Below, piece by piece: positions 43,397 to 53,204 of a stretch of DNA of 64,000 nucleotides. This DNA is from Bacteroidota bacterium (GTDB taxonomy: Bacteria > Bacteroidota > Bacteroidia > Chitinophagales > Chitinophagaceae), in NCBI GenBank assembly GCA_018267875.1, contig JAFDXP010000063.1, forward strand, positions 1 to 64,000. The letters run 5' to 3'. The notes under the pieces were generated by a model. That model saw only the letters and a list, made by a program, of their open reading frames with translations, did not search any database and was not told the DNA's origin. Position 1 is the first letter of the stretch; every line of letters begins with the position of its first letter. The translations under genes and the position numbers were made by a program.

Positions 43397-44212
43397 TTAA
43401 TATTGTTCTTGTTCGTTAGGAAATGCTTTTGCTTTCACATCAGCAATGTAATGTTCAGTAGCTTCTTTAATTTGCTCATAGAGATTCAAATAGCGACGTA
43501 AAAACCGAGGTGAAAAATCTTTTGTGATTCCCAGCATGTCGTGCATAACCAACACTTGTCCGTCCACGTGCATACCTGCACCAATTCCAATAACTGGAAT
43601 TTTTAGTTCTTCCGCTACTTGTTTTCCTAATGTTGCAGGAATTTTTTCTAACACAAGAGAAAAGCATCCTGAATCTTCTAACAAATGGGCATTTTTGATT
43701 AATGCGGCGGCTTCTGCTTCTTCTTTTGCACGTACAGAATAGGTGCCGAATTTGTTGATAGATTGGGGTGTTAAACCCAAATGCCCCATTACCGGTACAC
43801 CGGCACTGATAATACGTTTGATAGATTCCAGCACTTCTTCTCCGCCTTCTAATTTGATAGCATGAGCACCGGTTTCTTTCATAATTCGAATTGCAGAGTT
43901 AAGAGCTTCTTTGCTATTTCCTTGATAGCTACCAAAGGGTAAATCAACAACTACCATACAACGGCTGATAGCGCGAATAACTGAAGATGCGTGATAGATC
44001 ATTTGATCCAATGTAATGGGTAAGGTAGTTTCATTTCCAGCCATGACATTTGATGCAGAATCACCTACAAGCAATACATCAATGTTTGCGTCGTCAAAAA
44101 TGCCTGCCATTGAATAGTCGTAAGCCGTAAGCATACTTATTTTTTCGCCATGCTGTTTCATCCACTGCAAGGTGTGTGCTGTTACTCGTTTTACTTCTTT
44201 ATGAATTGACAT
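43397..44212 (-). CDS. panB: 3-methyl-2-oxobutanoate hydroxymethyltransferase
   Basis: A 271-aa enzyme of pantothenate (coenzyme A) synthesis that adds a hydroxymethyl group from methylene-THF to ketoisovalerate. Motifs: [39 protein letters not shown] (metal Asp in VGDS), [11 protein letters not shown] and IPVIGIGAG. It lies 33 bp downstream of HMG-CoA lyase on the same strand, probably co-transcribed. No other pan gene is in the window. Confidence 0.96.
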   Translation of the reverse strand: MSIHKEVKRVTAHTLQWMKQHGEKISMLTAYDYSMAGIFDDANIDVLLVGDSASNVMAGNETTLPITLDQMIYHASSVIRAISRCMVVVDLPFGSYQGNSKEALNSAIRIMKETGAHAIKLEGGEEVLESIKRIISAGVPVMGHLGLTPQSINKFGTYSVRAKEEAEAAALIKNAHLLEDSGCFSLVLEKIPATLGKQVAEELKIPVIGIGAGMHVDGQVLVMHDMLGITKDFSPRFLRRYLNLYEQIKEATEHYIADVKAKAFPNEQEQY

Positions 44213-44245
44213 AATAATTTCTTATGCTAAACGTGAAAAAAATAA

Positions 44246-45103
44246 TCAAAAAAATATTTCAGAAGCTAAAAGCATTGCCCTACCAAATTCGGTTTCATTT
44301 AATTGATGTGAAATCTCATTTTCAGCACACCAATTGATCAAGTTTTCGGTTGCAATATTTCCTACTAAGGTATCTTCTGCCATTGGGCAACCGCCAATGC
44401 CTTTTAGTGCACTATCAAATCGAGTGCATCCATTAGCATAAGCTGTTTCAATTTTTTCCTTCCATGTATTAGGGGCAGAATGAAAGTGGGCTCCAATAGT
44501 TAGTTGTGAAAATTCAGGAATTAAGTTGCTGAATAAATAGACTATAATTTCCGGTGTGGCAACTCCAACAGTATCAGACATGGCAATGGTTTTGATTCCT
44601 AAATTGGATAATTTTTCTACCCAATCTATCGCTACTGCAGCATTGTACGGATCGCCATAAGGATTACCAAAGCCCATTGAAATATACACCACCAATTCTT
44701 TGGCGTGCTTGACACATAGGGATTGAATTTTTTCAACTTCTTTCAAGGAATCCATGATAGTTTTGTTGGTATTGCGAAGTTGAAAAGTTTCGGAAATGGA
44801 AAAAGGGAAACCGAGATACTGAATCTCATCGAAAGCAACCGCATCTTCTGCTCCACGCACATTAGCTATTATAGCAAGTAGTTTTGAAACTGAGCCAGAC
44901 AAATCAAGTTGTGGAATAACTTCTTTAGTATCTGCTAATTGTGGAATAGCTTTCGGCGAAACAAAAGAGCCGAAATCAAGTACATCAAAACCCACACGCA
45001 GTAAGGCATTCAAATAGTTTACTTTTTTTTCTGTAGGTATGAAATGATGCCATCCTTGCATGGCATCGCGAGGGCATTCGACAAAAGTTATCTTGCTATT
45101 CAT
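44246..45103 (-). CDS. hydroxymethylglutaryl-CoA lyase
   Basis: A 285-aa TIM-barrel enzyme that cleaves HMG-CoA to acetoacetate and acetyl-CoA in leucine breakdown. It shows ITFVECPRDAMQGW (catalytic Arg/Asp strand), the AHFHSAPNTW metal His pair and the HMGL signature GIGGCPMAEDTLVGNIATE with the catalytic Cys. ATG 45103 is chosen: the predicted -7 box lies at 45121-45128, inside the longer frame that opens at 45139. Confidence 0.92.
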   Translation of the reverse strand: MNSKITFVECPRDAMQGWHHFIPTEKKVNYLNALLRVGFDVLDFGSFVSPKAIPQLADTKEVIPQLDLSGSVSKLLAIIANVRGAEDAVAFDEIQYLGFPFSISETFQLRNTNKTIMDSLKEVEKIQSLCVKHAKELVVYISMGFGNPYGDPYNAAVAIDWVEKLSNLGIKTIAMSDTVGVATPEIIVYLFSNLIPEFSQLTIGAHFHSAPNTWKEKIETAYANGCTRFDSALKGIGGCPMAEDTLVGNIATENLINWCAENEISHQLNETEFGRAMLLASEIFF

Positions 45104-45120
45104 CGTAGTATTATAAGATG

Positions 45121-45128
45121 CAAATATA
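45121..45128 (-). promoter_or_regulatory. -7 box of the HMG-CoA lyase-panB unit
   Basis: TATATTTG on the minus strand, 17 bp before ATG 45103. No TTG at the ideal -33 distance. Confidence 0.5.
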
Positions 45129-45145
45129 CCTTGTTTCAAAAAAGG

Positions 45146-45180
45146 AAAACGCAGCTACAATCTTCTTGTATCTGCGTTTT
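45146..45180 (-). terminator. terminator of the anchor-L T9SS protein gene
   Basis: Arms 45146-45160 and 45166-45180: 15 pairs with one mismatch and a 5-nt loop, 17 bp past the stop of the 45198 gene. Minus-strand tail CCTTTTTTG. Confidence 0.8.
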
Positions 45181-45197
45181 CAACTGAGTAAAAAAGT

Positions 45198-47363
45198 CTA
45201 TCGAACTAAAGTAACATCCCCTTTATACATCCGTTGTCCGCCATCAGGTGTAGTAATACGAATAAGATAATGATATACTCCCGCTTCTTGTGGAACACCT
45301 TTAAATGTGCCATCCCATCCATTGTTCATATCCGTGCTACTATAAACTTCTTCGCCCCAACGGTTAAAGATTCTAAACTCAATCAATCTTTGAAATTTCA
45401 TGTGTCGCACGCTGAATACATCATTGTGTCCATCACCATTGGGTGTAAAGGCGTTGGGGATAAATTCATACATGTGGTAGTCAATACCCATGTGCACATA
45501 AGCCGTATCTCGACAGCCATATTGATCAGTGCCTATTACCTGAAAGGTAGCAGTATCGATGGCAGTTGCTTTAGGGTTTGCTTCGATTGGATAATCCAAT
45601 AAACGGCTGGGTGTCCAGGTATAAAAAGTAGCGCCTTCGGCATGAAGCTGCACTACATCTCCATATTTAGCAATAAAATCGCCAGTTACGTTTATCAACT
45701 TAGGTTCCGGTCTGGTTTCAATGGTAACACTATCGGATCCGTTGCATCCTAATGGAGTATTTACGGTTAGAATGTATTTGTAAATACCCGGCAAATTGGT
45801 GTAAAAAAATGGTGTTGATGTGTTTGCATTATCTAAGGAACTTGTAGGCGACCATTGATAATGATATTGAGTAAAGGAGCTTGGGTCAACTGTTACATAA
45901 ATCGGATAAGGGTCTGCAAGACAAAAAGAAGTGTCGTGCGGAAGTATGGTTACTATTGGGTTGGGTTCAATGACAGCCGTAAAAGAATGAGAAATCGGAG
46001 GACAGCTCTTATAACTTGCAGTTATGGTAAACGTAGTTGGACCTGTAATTGTAGCGGTAGTTTGCGTGTCAATTGGATTACTCACTAATGTGGATGGAGT
46101 CCAAAGATATTGGAATGCAGAATCTCCGGTAGCGTGTAATGGAATCATAGCACTACTACCACACATAGACGTATCCACACTAAGCAATTCCATCTTCAAT
46201 GAATCACGAATTTTTATTGCAATACTGTCAACCGGTTGCTTGGTACAACAATTCAACCTTCTAATAATCAAGGTATCCCACCCCGGACGAAAAGCTGCTG
46301 AGGGTAAGGGATTGATAGTAATAGACGCTGTAGTAGCACTTGGTGGAATTACTATAGAATCTGCTAAAAAGGTATAATCAACCCCATTCACAACTGTTCC
46401 GCCATAGGATAAGCAAATCTTTTTCTTATGTGCAGATGCTTGGCTTCTACTGGCTTCTAATGCACCGGAAGTGCATCCCCGAACAAGATAGCCATCATGC
46501 GACTTTATAATGCCACTTAAATTTAATTTAACAGTGTCAACAGAAAAACTATTTTCCTTTAGGAAAACAGCGGATTGAAGTGCATGGTCACTTGCATTTG
46601 CAACGCCTAATTTCATGTGATAAGTGTCGCAGGGATAAACCAAAGCAGAAGCCTGAAGTACAGTAGTAAATCCTGGCAAAACAATGGTTTTTGTTGGTAC
46701 TGATTGATTATTGACAAAATATGCAGGGAAAGGCGATCCCGGACCCATAGCCTGACAAGTGGAAAGGGAATAACCTCCACTGGCAACACCACTATTCACG
46801 CTATTTATTGCTACCGGAATATTTGTCCCTGGAACTAATGCAATATTAACAGCAGGGTTGTACCCTGGTCCGGATATTAAAAAACCAAAGACATCATTAA
46901 AATTAGAGCATGTATATCCAGGATACTCTTCTGATCCAAAAACATAATCGAACTTAAGAAGCGATGCAGTATCAATATCAGGTACGAAATCAAACTCAAG
47001 AATACATGCATCATTTGTAGGAGTTCCTCCAATAAGTGCACTCAGAGATGAATCGCCGTCAGAAGTTGAGTCTTGCCCTACAGCACCTGTAGATCCGGCT
47101 AAGGTTGTTGCAGTGCCAGTTGCTAAAATAATACCACCCGACAAACCAAGGTTAGAAGAAATGGTTGTAAACTCGCCGTTATGTTTTGATGCGCAACGTA
47201 GTTTTGGATTTAATACTGTTACATTATAACCAACAAGTCGATTCACCAATTGTTGAGCTGATTTTTGTCCTGTAATATTTACTTGTCCATTACTATTTAA
47301 GGCGTAAATCAAAATGAAGAACAACGTAAAAATATTAGTAAGTATCCGCTTGTGCATAATCAT
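45198..47363 (-). CDS. T9SS type B cargo: choice-of-anchor L domain surface protein
   Basis: A 721-aa secreted protein. A signal peptide (about 1-27, ending SNGQ) is followed by a choice-of-anchor L domain (about 30-260; FDYVFGSEEYPGYTCSNFNDVFGFLISGPG), a Calx-beta-like segment (about 300-350; GVDYTFLADSIVIPPS), two Ig/PKD-like domains, and a C-terminal gliding-motility-associated type B sorting domain beginning IPNAFTPNGDGHNDVF and ending GWDGTFKGVPQEAGVYHY...KGDVTLVR. It would be exported by the type IX system and kept at the cell surface or released. ATG 47357 is an alternative start. Confidence 0.88.
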   Translation of the reverse strand: MIMHKRILTNIFTLFFILIYALNSNGQVNITGQKSAQQLVNRLVGYNVTVLNPKLRCASKHNGEFTTISSNLGLSGGIILATGTATTLAGSTGAVGQDSTSDGDSSLSALIGGTPTNDACILEFDFVPDIDTASLLKFDYVFGSEEYPGYTCSNFNDVFGFLISGPGYNPAVNIALVPGTNIPVAINSVNSGVASGGYSLSTCQAMGPGSPFPAYFVNNQSVPTKTIVLPGFTTVLQASALVYPCDTYHMKLGVANASDHALQSAVFLKENSFSVDTVKLNLSGIIKSHDGYLVRGCTSGALEASRSQASAHKKKICLSYGGTVVNGVDYTFLADSIVIPPSATTASITINPLPSAAFRPGWDTLIIRRLNCCTKQPVDSIAIKIRDSLKMELLSVDTSMCGSSAMIPLHATGDSAFQYLWTPSTLVSNPIDTQTTATITGPTTFTITASYKSCPPISHSFTAVIEPNPIVTILPHDTSFCLADPYPIYVTVDPSSFTQYHYQWSPTSSLDNANTSTPFFYTNLPGIYKYILTVNTPLGCNGSDSVTIETRPEPKLINVTGDFIAKYGDVVQLHAEGATFYTWTPSRLLDYPIEANPKATAIDTATFQVIGTDQYGCRDTAYVHMGIDYHMYEFIPNAFTPNGDGHNDVFSVRHMKFQRLIEFRIFNRWGEEVYSSTDMNNGWDGTFKGVPQEAGVYHYLIRITTPDGGQRMYKGDVTLVR

Positions 47364-47509
47364 ATTTAGACATTATTGTCTTTCCCAAAGACAGCTTGCT
47401 TTAGAATCTCGTTGGTAATATTTTGAAAGGTAGAAATTTTATTTGAATTAGCTATTTTAGCTACAAAAAAAGCACAGAGTCAACAATCAACCTTATTTAA
47501 ATAACAACT

Positions 47510-48562
47510 TTACCTAACTATCATTACCGTCTGTTCGGTATGTGCCTCATTACAATCTATTCTTAGGCTATAAACTCCTTGTGTTAATTCAGATATATCT
47601 AAAGTCTCTAAGAGTCGTCCATTTTCGTTTCTTGCTAATTGTTGGATTGCGATACGCCCTTGCACATCAATAAGCCGTAGTATGGTAGGTGCATCTGACA
47701 ACATATTACCGGCAACGGTAAGCCTTTTTGAAGATGGATTGGGATATACTAATAAATGTTCAACTGCCTGTAAATTCGACACTGAAGTAGCGAAACTCTT
47801 TATGCTATTGGCATTCACAAAATCCCAGTTTACTCCATTTTTTTTCCACAAGACTGTCAGTATTTTCATTCTACTTTTCACCCAAGTGTTATCTGTAATG
47901 GTAAATGTCAATGTCTTTGAAAAAGTTTGATTGGCAGCAACCGTTCCGGTAGCAATCTGATCTCCGTAAATAGAAGCCCCCATATTGCCTCTCAATACAT
48001 TGTGATGATAGACGTTTCCGCTCTGTCCGTTTTGAGTTCCCCAAACACTATCTTCTATTACATATACTGCCAAATTAAACGTGCCATTAGCAGCATTCCA
48101 AAATTGTGTTTTAGTATTAACTGTGATTACGTTTCCGGTAATAGAATAGATAAAGCCTGTACTGGCAACCGGATCTATCAATGCAAATGAATCCACAACT
48201 CGTTTTATAGTAGCACGAGTAGTTGAAGTGTAAATACCACCACTCGGAGAAAATTCTGTTCGATTAATATTGTTTACTCCCCAATTAGGAAAGCTTTGTC
48301 CCCATTTTGTCAATTCGCCGGCTGCTGCGTTGTAATAATTACTTGTTGAACTTCCGTAAAGTGCAAACACAAATGCAGAGGGATTATTAGCAGGCATATT
48401 ATCTGCCATAACGTCTTCTTGCAAAGTCCATCCCCAAGACCCACAAGGTCCACACCAAGTTGCAGTGCACTTTTGAACGATTGCCATTGACTTTCTCAAT
48501 GGAGTTTGGGCATTTGATTTTCCAAATGCCAAGAATGCTACAAGGAATAAAAATTGTTTCAT
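47510..48562 (-). CDS. T9SS type A cargo: Omp28-like protein with thioredoxin-type CxxC
   Basis: A 350-aa exported protein with signal peptide MKQFLFLVAFLAFGKSNAQ. Residues about 25-200 are thioredoxin-like, with TATWCGPCGSWGW (Cys37, Cys40), as in Omp28-related proteins; an Ig-like region follows, and the C-terminus is a type A sorting domain (LLVYPNPSSKRLTVAG...GVYSLRI). A redox or surface-assembly role is possible; the second Cys of the pair is kept. ATG 48562 is chosen since it begins the signal peptide. Confidence 0.85.
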   Translation of the reverse strand: MKQFLFLVAFLAFGKSNAQTPLRKSMAIVQKCTATWCGPCGSWGWTLQEDVMADNMPANNPSAFVFALYGSSTSNYYNAAAGELTKWGQSFPNWGVNNINRTEFSPSGGIYTSTTRATIKRVVDSFALIDPVASTGFIYSITGNVITVNTKTQFWNAANGTFNLAVYVIEDSVWGTQNGQSGNVYHHNVLRGNMGASIYGDQIATGTVAANQTFSKTLTFTITDNTWVKSRMKILTVLWKKNGVNWDFVNANSIKSFATSVSNLQAVEHLLVYPNPSSKRLTVAGNMLSDAPTILRLIDVQGRIAIQQLARNENGRLLETLDISELTQGVYSLRIDCNEAHTEQTVMIVR

Positions 48563-48648
48563 AAACTTTGTCTGAATTGGGGGAAAAATGCTTTTCAACT
48601 ATAAAGACAGTTTGAGTAAGAATAAAAGTTTGGGAACTGTTCAAAAGT

Positions 48649-51600
48649 TTATTGATTTCCGTTGCCAATCATTTTGTAATACTGATCTACCATTTCTCTG
48701 TAATAGGGTTTAAGTTGTGCTGGTGCTGTTTTATAAAACTCCATTTGAGTTTGGCGATCTTTCATCAACTTTTCTAATTCTGGGGGAACCGGACGAGCAA
48801 TATCTTGCGGATTTTTTGATGAGCGTTTATCATCTTGTTCTTGTTCCCTGATTGCCTTTTCTGTTTCAAGCAAACGTGTGAGAATTTCTTTTTGGCGCAA
48901 GAGTAATTCATTAGTCAGACGACGATTGACAAGATCGGTTTCAGTTTTATCCATTTTTTGTTGCACTTCACGTAATTCTTTAGCTCCTCCCAATCCCTGA
49001 CTGTTTAGCCGGCTCTGCAAATTTTGAATTTGTCTTCTTAGAGCTGCTTGTTGTGCTGCCATTCGAGCTAATTGTTCTGCATCTCCATTTTCACCATTTT
49101 GTTCTTGATTGCTATTTGATTGTTTATCGCCTTGATTACCTTGCTGTCCCTGTTGTCGGTTTTGTGCATTTTGCATTTGTTGCATAGCATTCCCTAATTG
49201 CTTTTGTTTGGAAATAATATCGCCAAGCTGCTGCCCTACGCTTTGACCGGGCTTTTTGCCTCCGGGCTTTTGACAAGTTCCTGCTTTTTCACCATCCTTT
49301 TGAGCCTGACTTTGCATAGACATTAAGTTGGAAAGCATTTCGTTCAACATCAATGCCAAGTTGTTAGTTCGCGTCATCACATATTGCTGACGAGTTAGTG
49401 CATCGCTTATTCTTCGGGCTTCCAGATACTCCTTTGCATATTGCATACTACTCTCTAATTCTGTTGTTTCCTGATTGACTGATGCTGCCAATTTTGACAA
49501 TCTTTTACTTAGAGAAAACAAACTGTCACGAATCATTTCAGCATTGTTGTGCAGCCGGTTTTGTTCTTGTTGATTTAGTAAATATATCTGTGAGGTAGTT
49601 GGCGTATTTCGAACCTTGTTCATCAATGCTTCTTGATCAAAAGAAAGACGAATAAGATTGGTGAGTATTTGTCTGACAGCCCTTATGTCCATTTCTATTT
49701 GTTGCATATCCATTCCGCCTGCTGCAGCTCGTAACGAGGCTGCCATTTGTTGCAAATTTTTGGCTGCTTTTCCTTGTGACTGGCTGGCTTTACTACTTTG
49801 ACCTTGCTGAAGTTGTTGCTGACTTTGCTGCATATTTTGTTGCGCTGCTCCACCATTTTCTTGCATGTCGCCCATTTCTTGCTTTTGTTGAAGCTGGTTG
49901 TTGAGTTGTTTCATTTCCTGCATTTCTTTTCCTAACGCTTGATCCAACTCCTTTTTTAATTCTTGTTGTTCTTTACTCAATTCTTGATTGTCTGCTTTAT
50001 CATTATCGGTTTGTTTTTTCAGATCAAGTTGTTTTTTTGCGAGGCCTTCCATTTTATTTGCCAAATCCTCCATTCGCATCTGCATTTCCAAGCTCTTCAT
50101 TAAGTCTTTCATTCTTTCAAGATCCATGTTGAAGAGTTTATTCTGTTGTTCCAATTGTTTCATTGTCTGAAAAGCATTGTCTTTATTGAGTTTTGACATC
50201 AATTCTTGCAGTTTTTTCATTTGCTCTTTCAGTTCATTATTCATCAGGTTGTCCATTTGCTTTTTTAGGTCTTCCTGTTTTTCTTTTACTTCATCGCTAT
50301 ATGGCTTTTGTTGGCTTTGCTGTATTTGTTCTTCAAATCTCTTTTTGGTGTTTTCTAATTGTTGCATCATTTGCTTCTGGCGTTCTGCAAGGTTTTGAAG
50401 CGATTGTTGTTGCTCCCAATCAAGTTGATTACTCTGGAGCATTTTAGTTTGCATATCGCGTAATTCTCCTTGCATTTTTTTGGTTTGCTGCGCGCTATTG
50501 CTTAAACCTGAATTGATTTGTTGTGCGTTTGCATTCATAGCTGAATCCAATTGTGTTGATGAGAACATCGCGTAGGTCATCACTTCGCTCCGGCTGGCTT
50601 TGCTACCATTTACGGCATCATTGTCCCATGCTTCGATAAAATAATTGAGCTTCTGTCCTGGTTTTAATCGAAGTGCTTCAACATCAAAATAATGTTGAAA
50701 GGGTACAACGGCTCCGGGTGCTATATGAAGTGGAATTGCTTTGTTTGAAAGTATTTGATTTTTATCATCAACAATGCTGTAATGAAAAGAAACATTGATA
50801 ATTCCATAGTCATCTCCAGCAGTTCCATTCAGCAAAATCTGTTTCCCTGTAATGGTATCTCTAAACTCTTGAACTTGCAAAACAGGATATTGATCTGGAA
50901 CAACTTGAACATTATACTTGTATTCATCGCGAATTCCCGACTGTATATTTTGAAGAATAATTGCATAGTTTGTATCCCGAAGAAATCGAGTTTCATACAT
51001 AAACAAACCATTATTATACTTTAGTGGCAGCGGTTTTTCATTTCCAAATCGGAAAAACATTTGGTCTGTATGTTCTGCAACTATTCCCCATCTGATAATG
51101 GTGCCAGCAGGAACAGTCATGTCTCCCATGCTGTTTCGTACTTCATCTTTCTTTCCGGTGTATGCAGGATAGTCAATCTGCATTTTAAAATCCTTTAGAA
51201 TAGGTTTTTGAACAACGTTTAAAACATATTGCTGAGAATAAAAGCCGGCAGCATAGAATTTAAAAGTAATAGGCTCTGTTACGTTTTTGAATGTGTATTC
51301 AAATGTTCCTTTACCTTTTGAAAGGGTTGCCAAATTTTCTCCTAATACTTGAACATAAACATCTTCAGGAATGGCATTTCCTACCATTTGTACTTTCAAC
51401 AAATAATCGGAGTTGCGCACCGCTTGCAATGGTTTAGACTGAATTACAAACTGAAAAGGGACTGGTTTTTCAAAGGCTTTAGTGGGTTGCAATAGTCGTT
51501 CTGATGCATCAATAAATATACTGGGTGAAAACACAAAAATTAATACAGAGATTGCAACGAGAGGAAGCAAATAAGGTAAGAATTTTTTATTCTCTGAAAA

Positions 51601-52044
51601 ATCAACTGCTTTAGCAAATGGAATAACCGCAATTTGTTTTGACTTTTGATCAATGCTGGCTTCAATTAATGCTCGACTAATTCCTTCTTCTGATTGCTTT
51701 TTTAGTTGTAAAACATTGAGAAGTTTATCGCTAATATTGGGAAAATATTTCCCTACAATTTCAGCTGCTTGCTCGTGCGAAATTACCTTCCCAAGCTTAG
51801 CCATTTTACTGAGCGGAATAATTATCCACACCAATAGAGCTACACTGCCCAAAAAAACAAAAATGGACAAAAGGGTTAGCCTTAACCAAACAGGCAAATA
51901 AAGAAAATACTCGCTTACACTTGCTAACAGCACATAAGCCAACACACAAATAAAAAGGATAAGGGTGCCACGAATTAGTTGGTTGGTATAATACTTTCTA
52001 ATAAAAGCATCAAGCCTCGTCAGTAGCCAGTCATAGTGATTCAT
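48649..52044 (-). CDS. DUF4175-family large coiled-coil membrane protein
   Basis: A 1131-aa protein. Two or three N-terminal helices (about 24-43, 50-75 and 153-173) are followed by beta-rich extracytoplasmic domains (about 200-480; FKMQIDYPAYTGKKDEVRNSMGDMTVPAGT), then a very long Gln/Met/Lys/Glu-rich coiled coil (about 500-1100). The layout is that of Bacteroidota DUF4175 proteins. The repetitive composition makes it prone to spurious reading frames on the other strand. Function unknown; a structural role in the envelope is likely. It is the largest gene in the window. Confidence 0.85.
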   Translation of the reverse strand: MNHYDWLLTRLDAFIRKYYTNQLIRGTLILFICVLAYVLLASVSEYFLYLPVWLRLTLLSIFVFLGSVALLVWIIIPLSKMAKLGKVISHEQAAEIVGKYFPNISDKLLNVLQLKKQSEEGISRALIEASIDQKSKQIAVIPFAKAVDFSENKKFLPYLLPLVAISVLIFVFSPSIFIDASERLLQPTKAFEKPVPFQFVIQSKPLQAVRNSDYLLKVQMVGNAIPEDVYVQVLGENLATLSKGKGTFEYTFKNVTEPITFKFYAAGFYSQQYVLNVVQKPILKDFKMQIDYPAYTGKKDEVRNSMGDMTVPAGTIIRWGIVAEHTDQMFFRFGNEKPLPLKYNNGLFMYETRFLRDTNYAIILQNIQSGIRDEYKYNVQVVPDQYPVLQVQEFRDTITGKQILLNGTAGDDYGIINVSFHYSIVDDKNQILSNKAIPLHIAPGAVVPFQHYFDVEALRLKPGQKLNYFIEAWDNDAVNGSKASRSEVMTYAMFSSTQLDSAMNANAQQINSGLSNSAQQTKKMQGELRDMQTKMLQSNQLDWEQQQSLQNLAERQKQMMQQLENTKKRFEEQIQQSQQKPYSDEVKEKQEDLKKQMDNLMNNELKEQMKKLQELMSKLNKDNAFQTMKQLEQQNKLFNMDLERMKDLMKSLEMQMRMEDLANKMEGLAKKQLDLKKQTDNDKADNQELSKEQQELKKELDQALGKEMQEMKQLNNQLQQKQEMGDMQENGGAAQQNMQQSQQQLQQGQSSKASQSQGKAAKNLQQMAASLRAAAGGMDMQQIEMDIRAVRQILTNLIRLSFDQEALMNKVRNTPTTSQIYLLNQQEQNRLHNNAEMIRDSLFSLSKRLSKLAASVNQETTELESSMQYAKEYLEARRISDALTRQQYVMTRTNNLALMLNEMLSNLMSMQSQAQKDGEKAGTCQKPGGKKPGQSVGQQLGDIISKQKQLGNAMQQMQNAQNRQQGQQGNQGDKQSNSNQEQNGENGDAEQLARMAAQQAALRRQIQNLQSRLNSQGLGGAKELREVQQKMDKTETDLVNRRLTNELLLRQKEILTRLLETEKAIREQEQDDKRSSKNPQDIARPVPPELEKLMKDRQTQMEFYKTAPAQLKPYYREMVDQYYKMIGNGNQ

Positions 52045-52214
52045 TATTCAAACTTCGTCTCTTGCAAATTAAGGTATTTTACCCGCTTCACGAATGGTCA
52101 AAAATTCTTCACACAATACAAGCTTACTACCTTTGACTATATCTTATAAAAGTTTGCACTCTGGTTTTGCAACGAAGTCAAAATTTAATTAACAATTGCC
52201 ATTATCTTTCAAGC

Positions 52215-52982
52215 TTAGAAGGTATAACCAATGCAGAAGCCTGTTCTCAAGCCCGGTAAAGAAATTTTACTGTTTGCCGTTACGGAGGTATTAGTTACAG
52301 TTGCATCAGTTTTACTACCCTTAAACCCAATACTTTCTATGGTTTTTTTCAATTCAGCTTGATCTTGTTGGGATAGATCTGAGAAATCTCCAGATGCGTC
52401 TAATTTAACGTTGTAACTTCCATATTGTGGACCGAGAACCCACCAATCTAACAATACATGTTTACCAATATGCCATTGTGCGCCCAATAAAATGCCACCG
52501 GAAAAAGCAGTTGTTCTACCCATTAAATGTACGGGCTTAATGGTTCCATTATTGAGGGTAAACTTATAGTCCCAATCAATTCCATATCCACCAATACGAA
52601 GAAATGGTGCTACATAAAAGCCATTTAGCGGCTGTTTCCCAAAATAATAGCGAAACTCCGGTGTAATTGCCCAGCTACTGATTTGTGCATTATTCACAAA
52701 ATCTAATCCGGCATCTGAACTATCCTTAGGATCACTTTTTATAGCATTTCGTATAGTTCCTTGAAAAGGGATTGATCCTTTGGGCATAAATCTAACGCCT
52801 AAAGAAGCAGACATTTTAGGATTTAGTCCTCGCTCATATTGCAATGAGAAATTCCTAAGTGCCAGTCCAAATAAGTTTAATTTGATGTTGTTCTTAGTAA
52901 ATGTTTCATTCGTTGTTTTTTGAGCTATTGAAGAATAAGAAAAGACAACAACAAAAGAGAGAAGAAAAACAAAATGCTTCAT
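52215..52982 (-). CDS. DUF3575-like outer-membrane beta-barrel protein
   Basis: A 255-aa exported protein: signal peptide (1-20, ending SIAQ), then alternating hydrophobic strands typical of an 8- to 10-strand barrel, with NIKLNLFGLALRNFSLQYERGLNPKMSASLGVRF, FYVAPFLRIGGYGIDW, GILLGAQWHIGKHVLLDWWVLGPQYG and the C-terminal aromatic strand GLRTGFCIGYTF. It is probably an outer-membrane protein of unknown function. Confidence 0.82.
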   Translation of the reverse strand: MKHFVFLLSFVVVFSYSSIAQKTTNETFTKNNIKLNLFGLALRNFSLQYERGLNPKMSASLGVRFMPKGSIPFQGTIRNAIKSDPKDSSDAGLDFVNNAQISSWAITPEFRYYFGKQPLNGFYVAPFLRIGGYGIDWDYKFTLNNGTIKPVHLMGRTTAFSGGILLGAQWHIGKHVLLDWWVLGPQYGSYNVKLDASGDFSDLSQQDQAELKKTIESIGFKGSKTDATVTNTSVTANSKISLPGLRTGFCIGYTF

Positions 52983-53138
52983 AAAAAAATAGTTGAGGTG
53001 TTTAAACGATAATATCGTAAATCAAAATCTGCTTTCGTTTACAAAATAAAGGAAAGTTTGTGCAAGTAGCAATACTCCGATTGGGGTAATTAAATCCCCA
53101 GAATTGGTTTATCAAGGTTAACTTAATGGACAAAAAAA

Positions 53139-53177
53139 ATGAGGCTGAACCATTTTTATTTTTGGACAGCCTCATTG
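53139..53177 (-). terminator. terminator of the PKD/T9SS gene
   Basis: Arms 53139-53148 and 53168-53177 (10 bp), with a smaller inner CCA/TGG pairing, 27 bp past the stop at 53205. Minus-strand tail TTTTTTTT (53139-53132). Confidence 0.75.
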
Positions 53178-53204
53178 AAAATTGTTCAATAAAAATTGTT
53201 AGAA

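Noticed and set aside
49988..51024. Several plus-strand reading frames opposite the DUF4175 gene
   Set aside because: They are mirror frames of the repetitive Gln/Lys/Glu-rich coiled coil and have low-complexity Cys/Ser/Phe composition.
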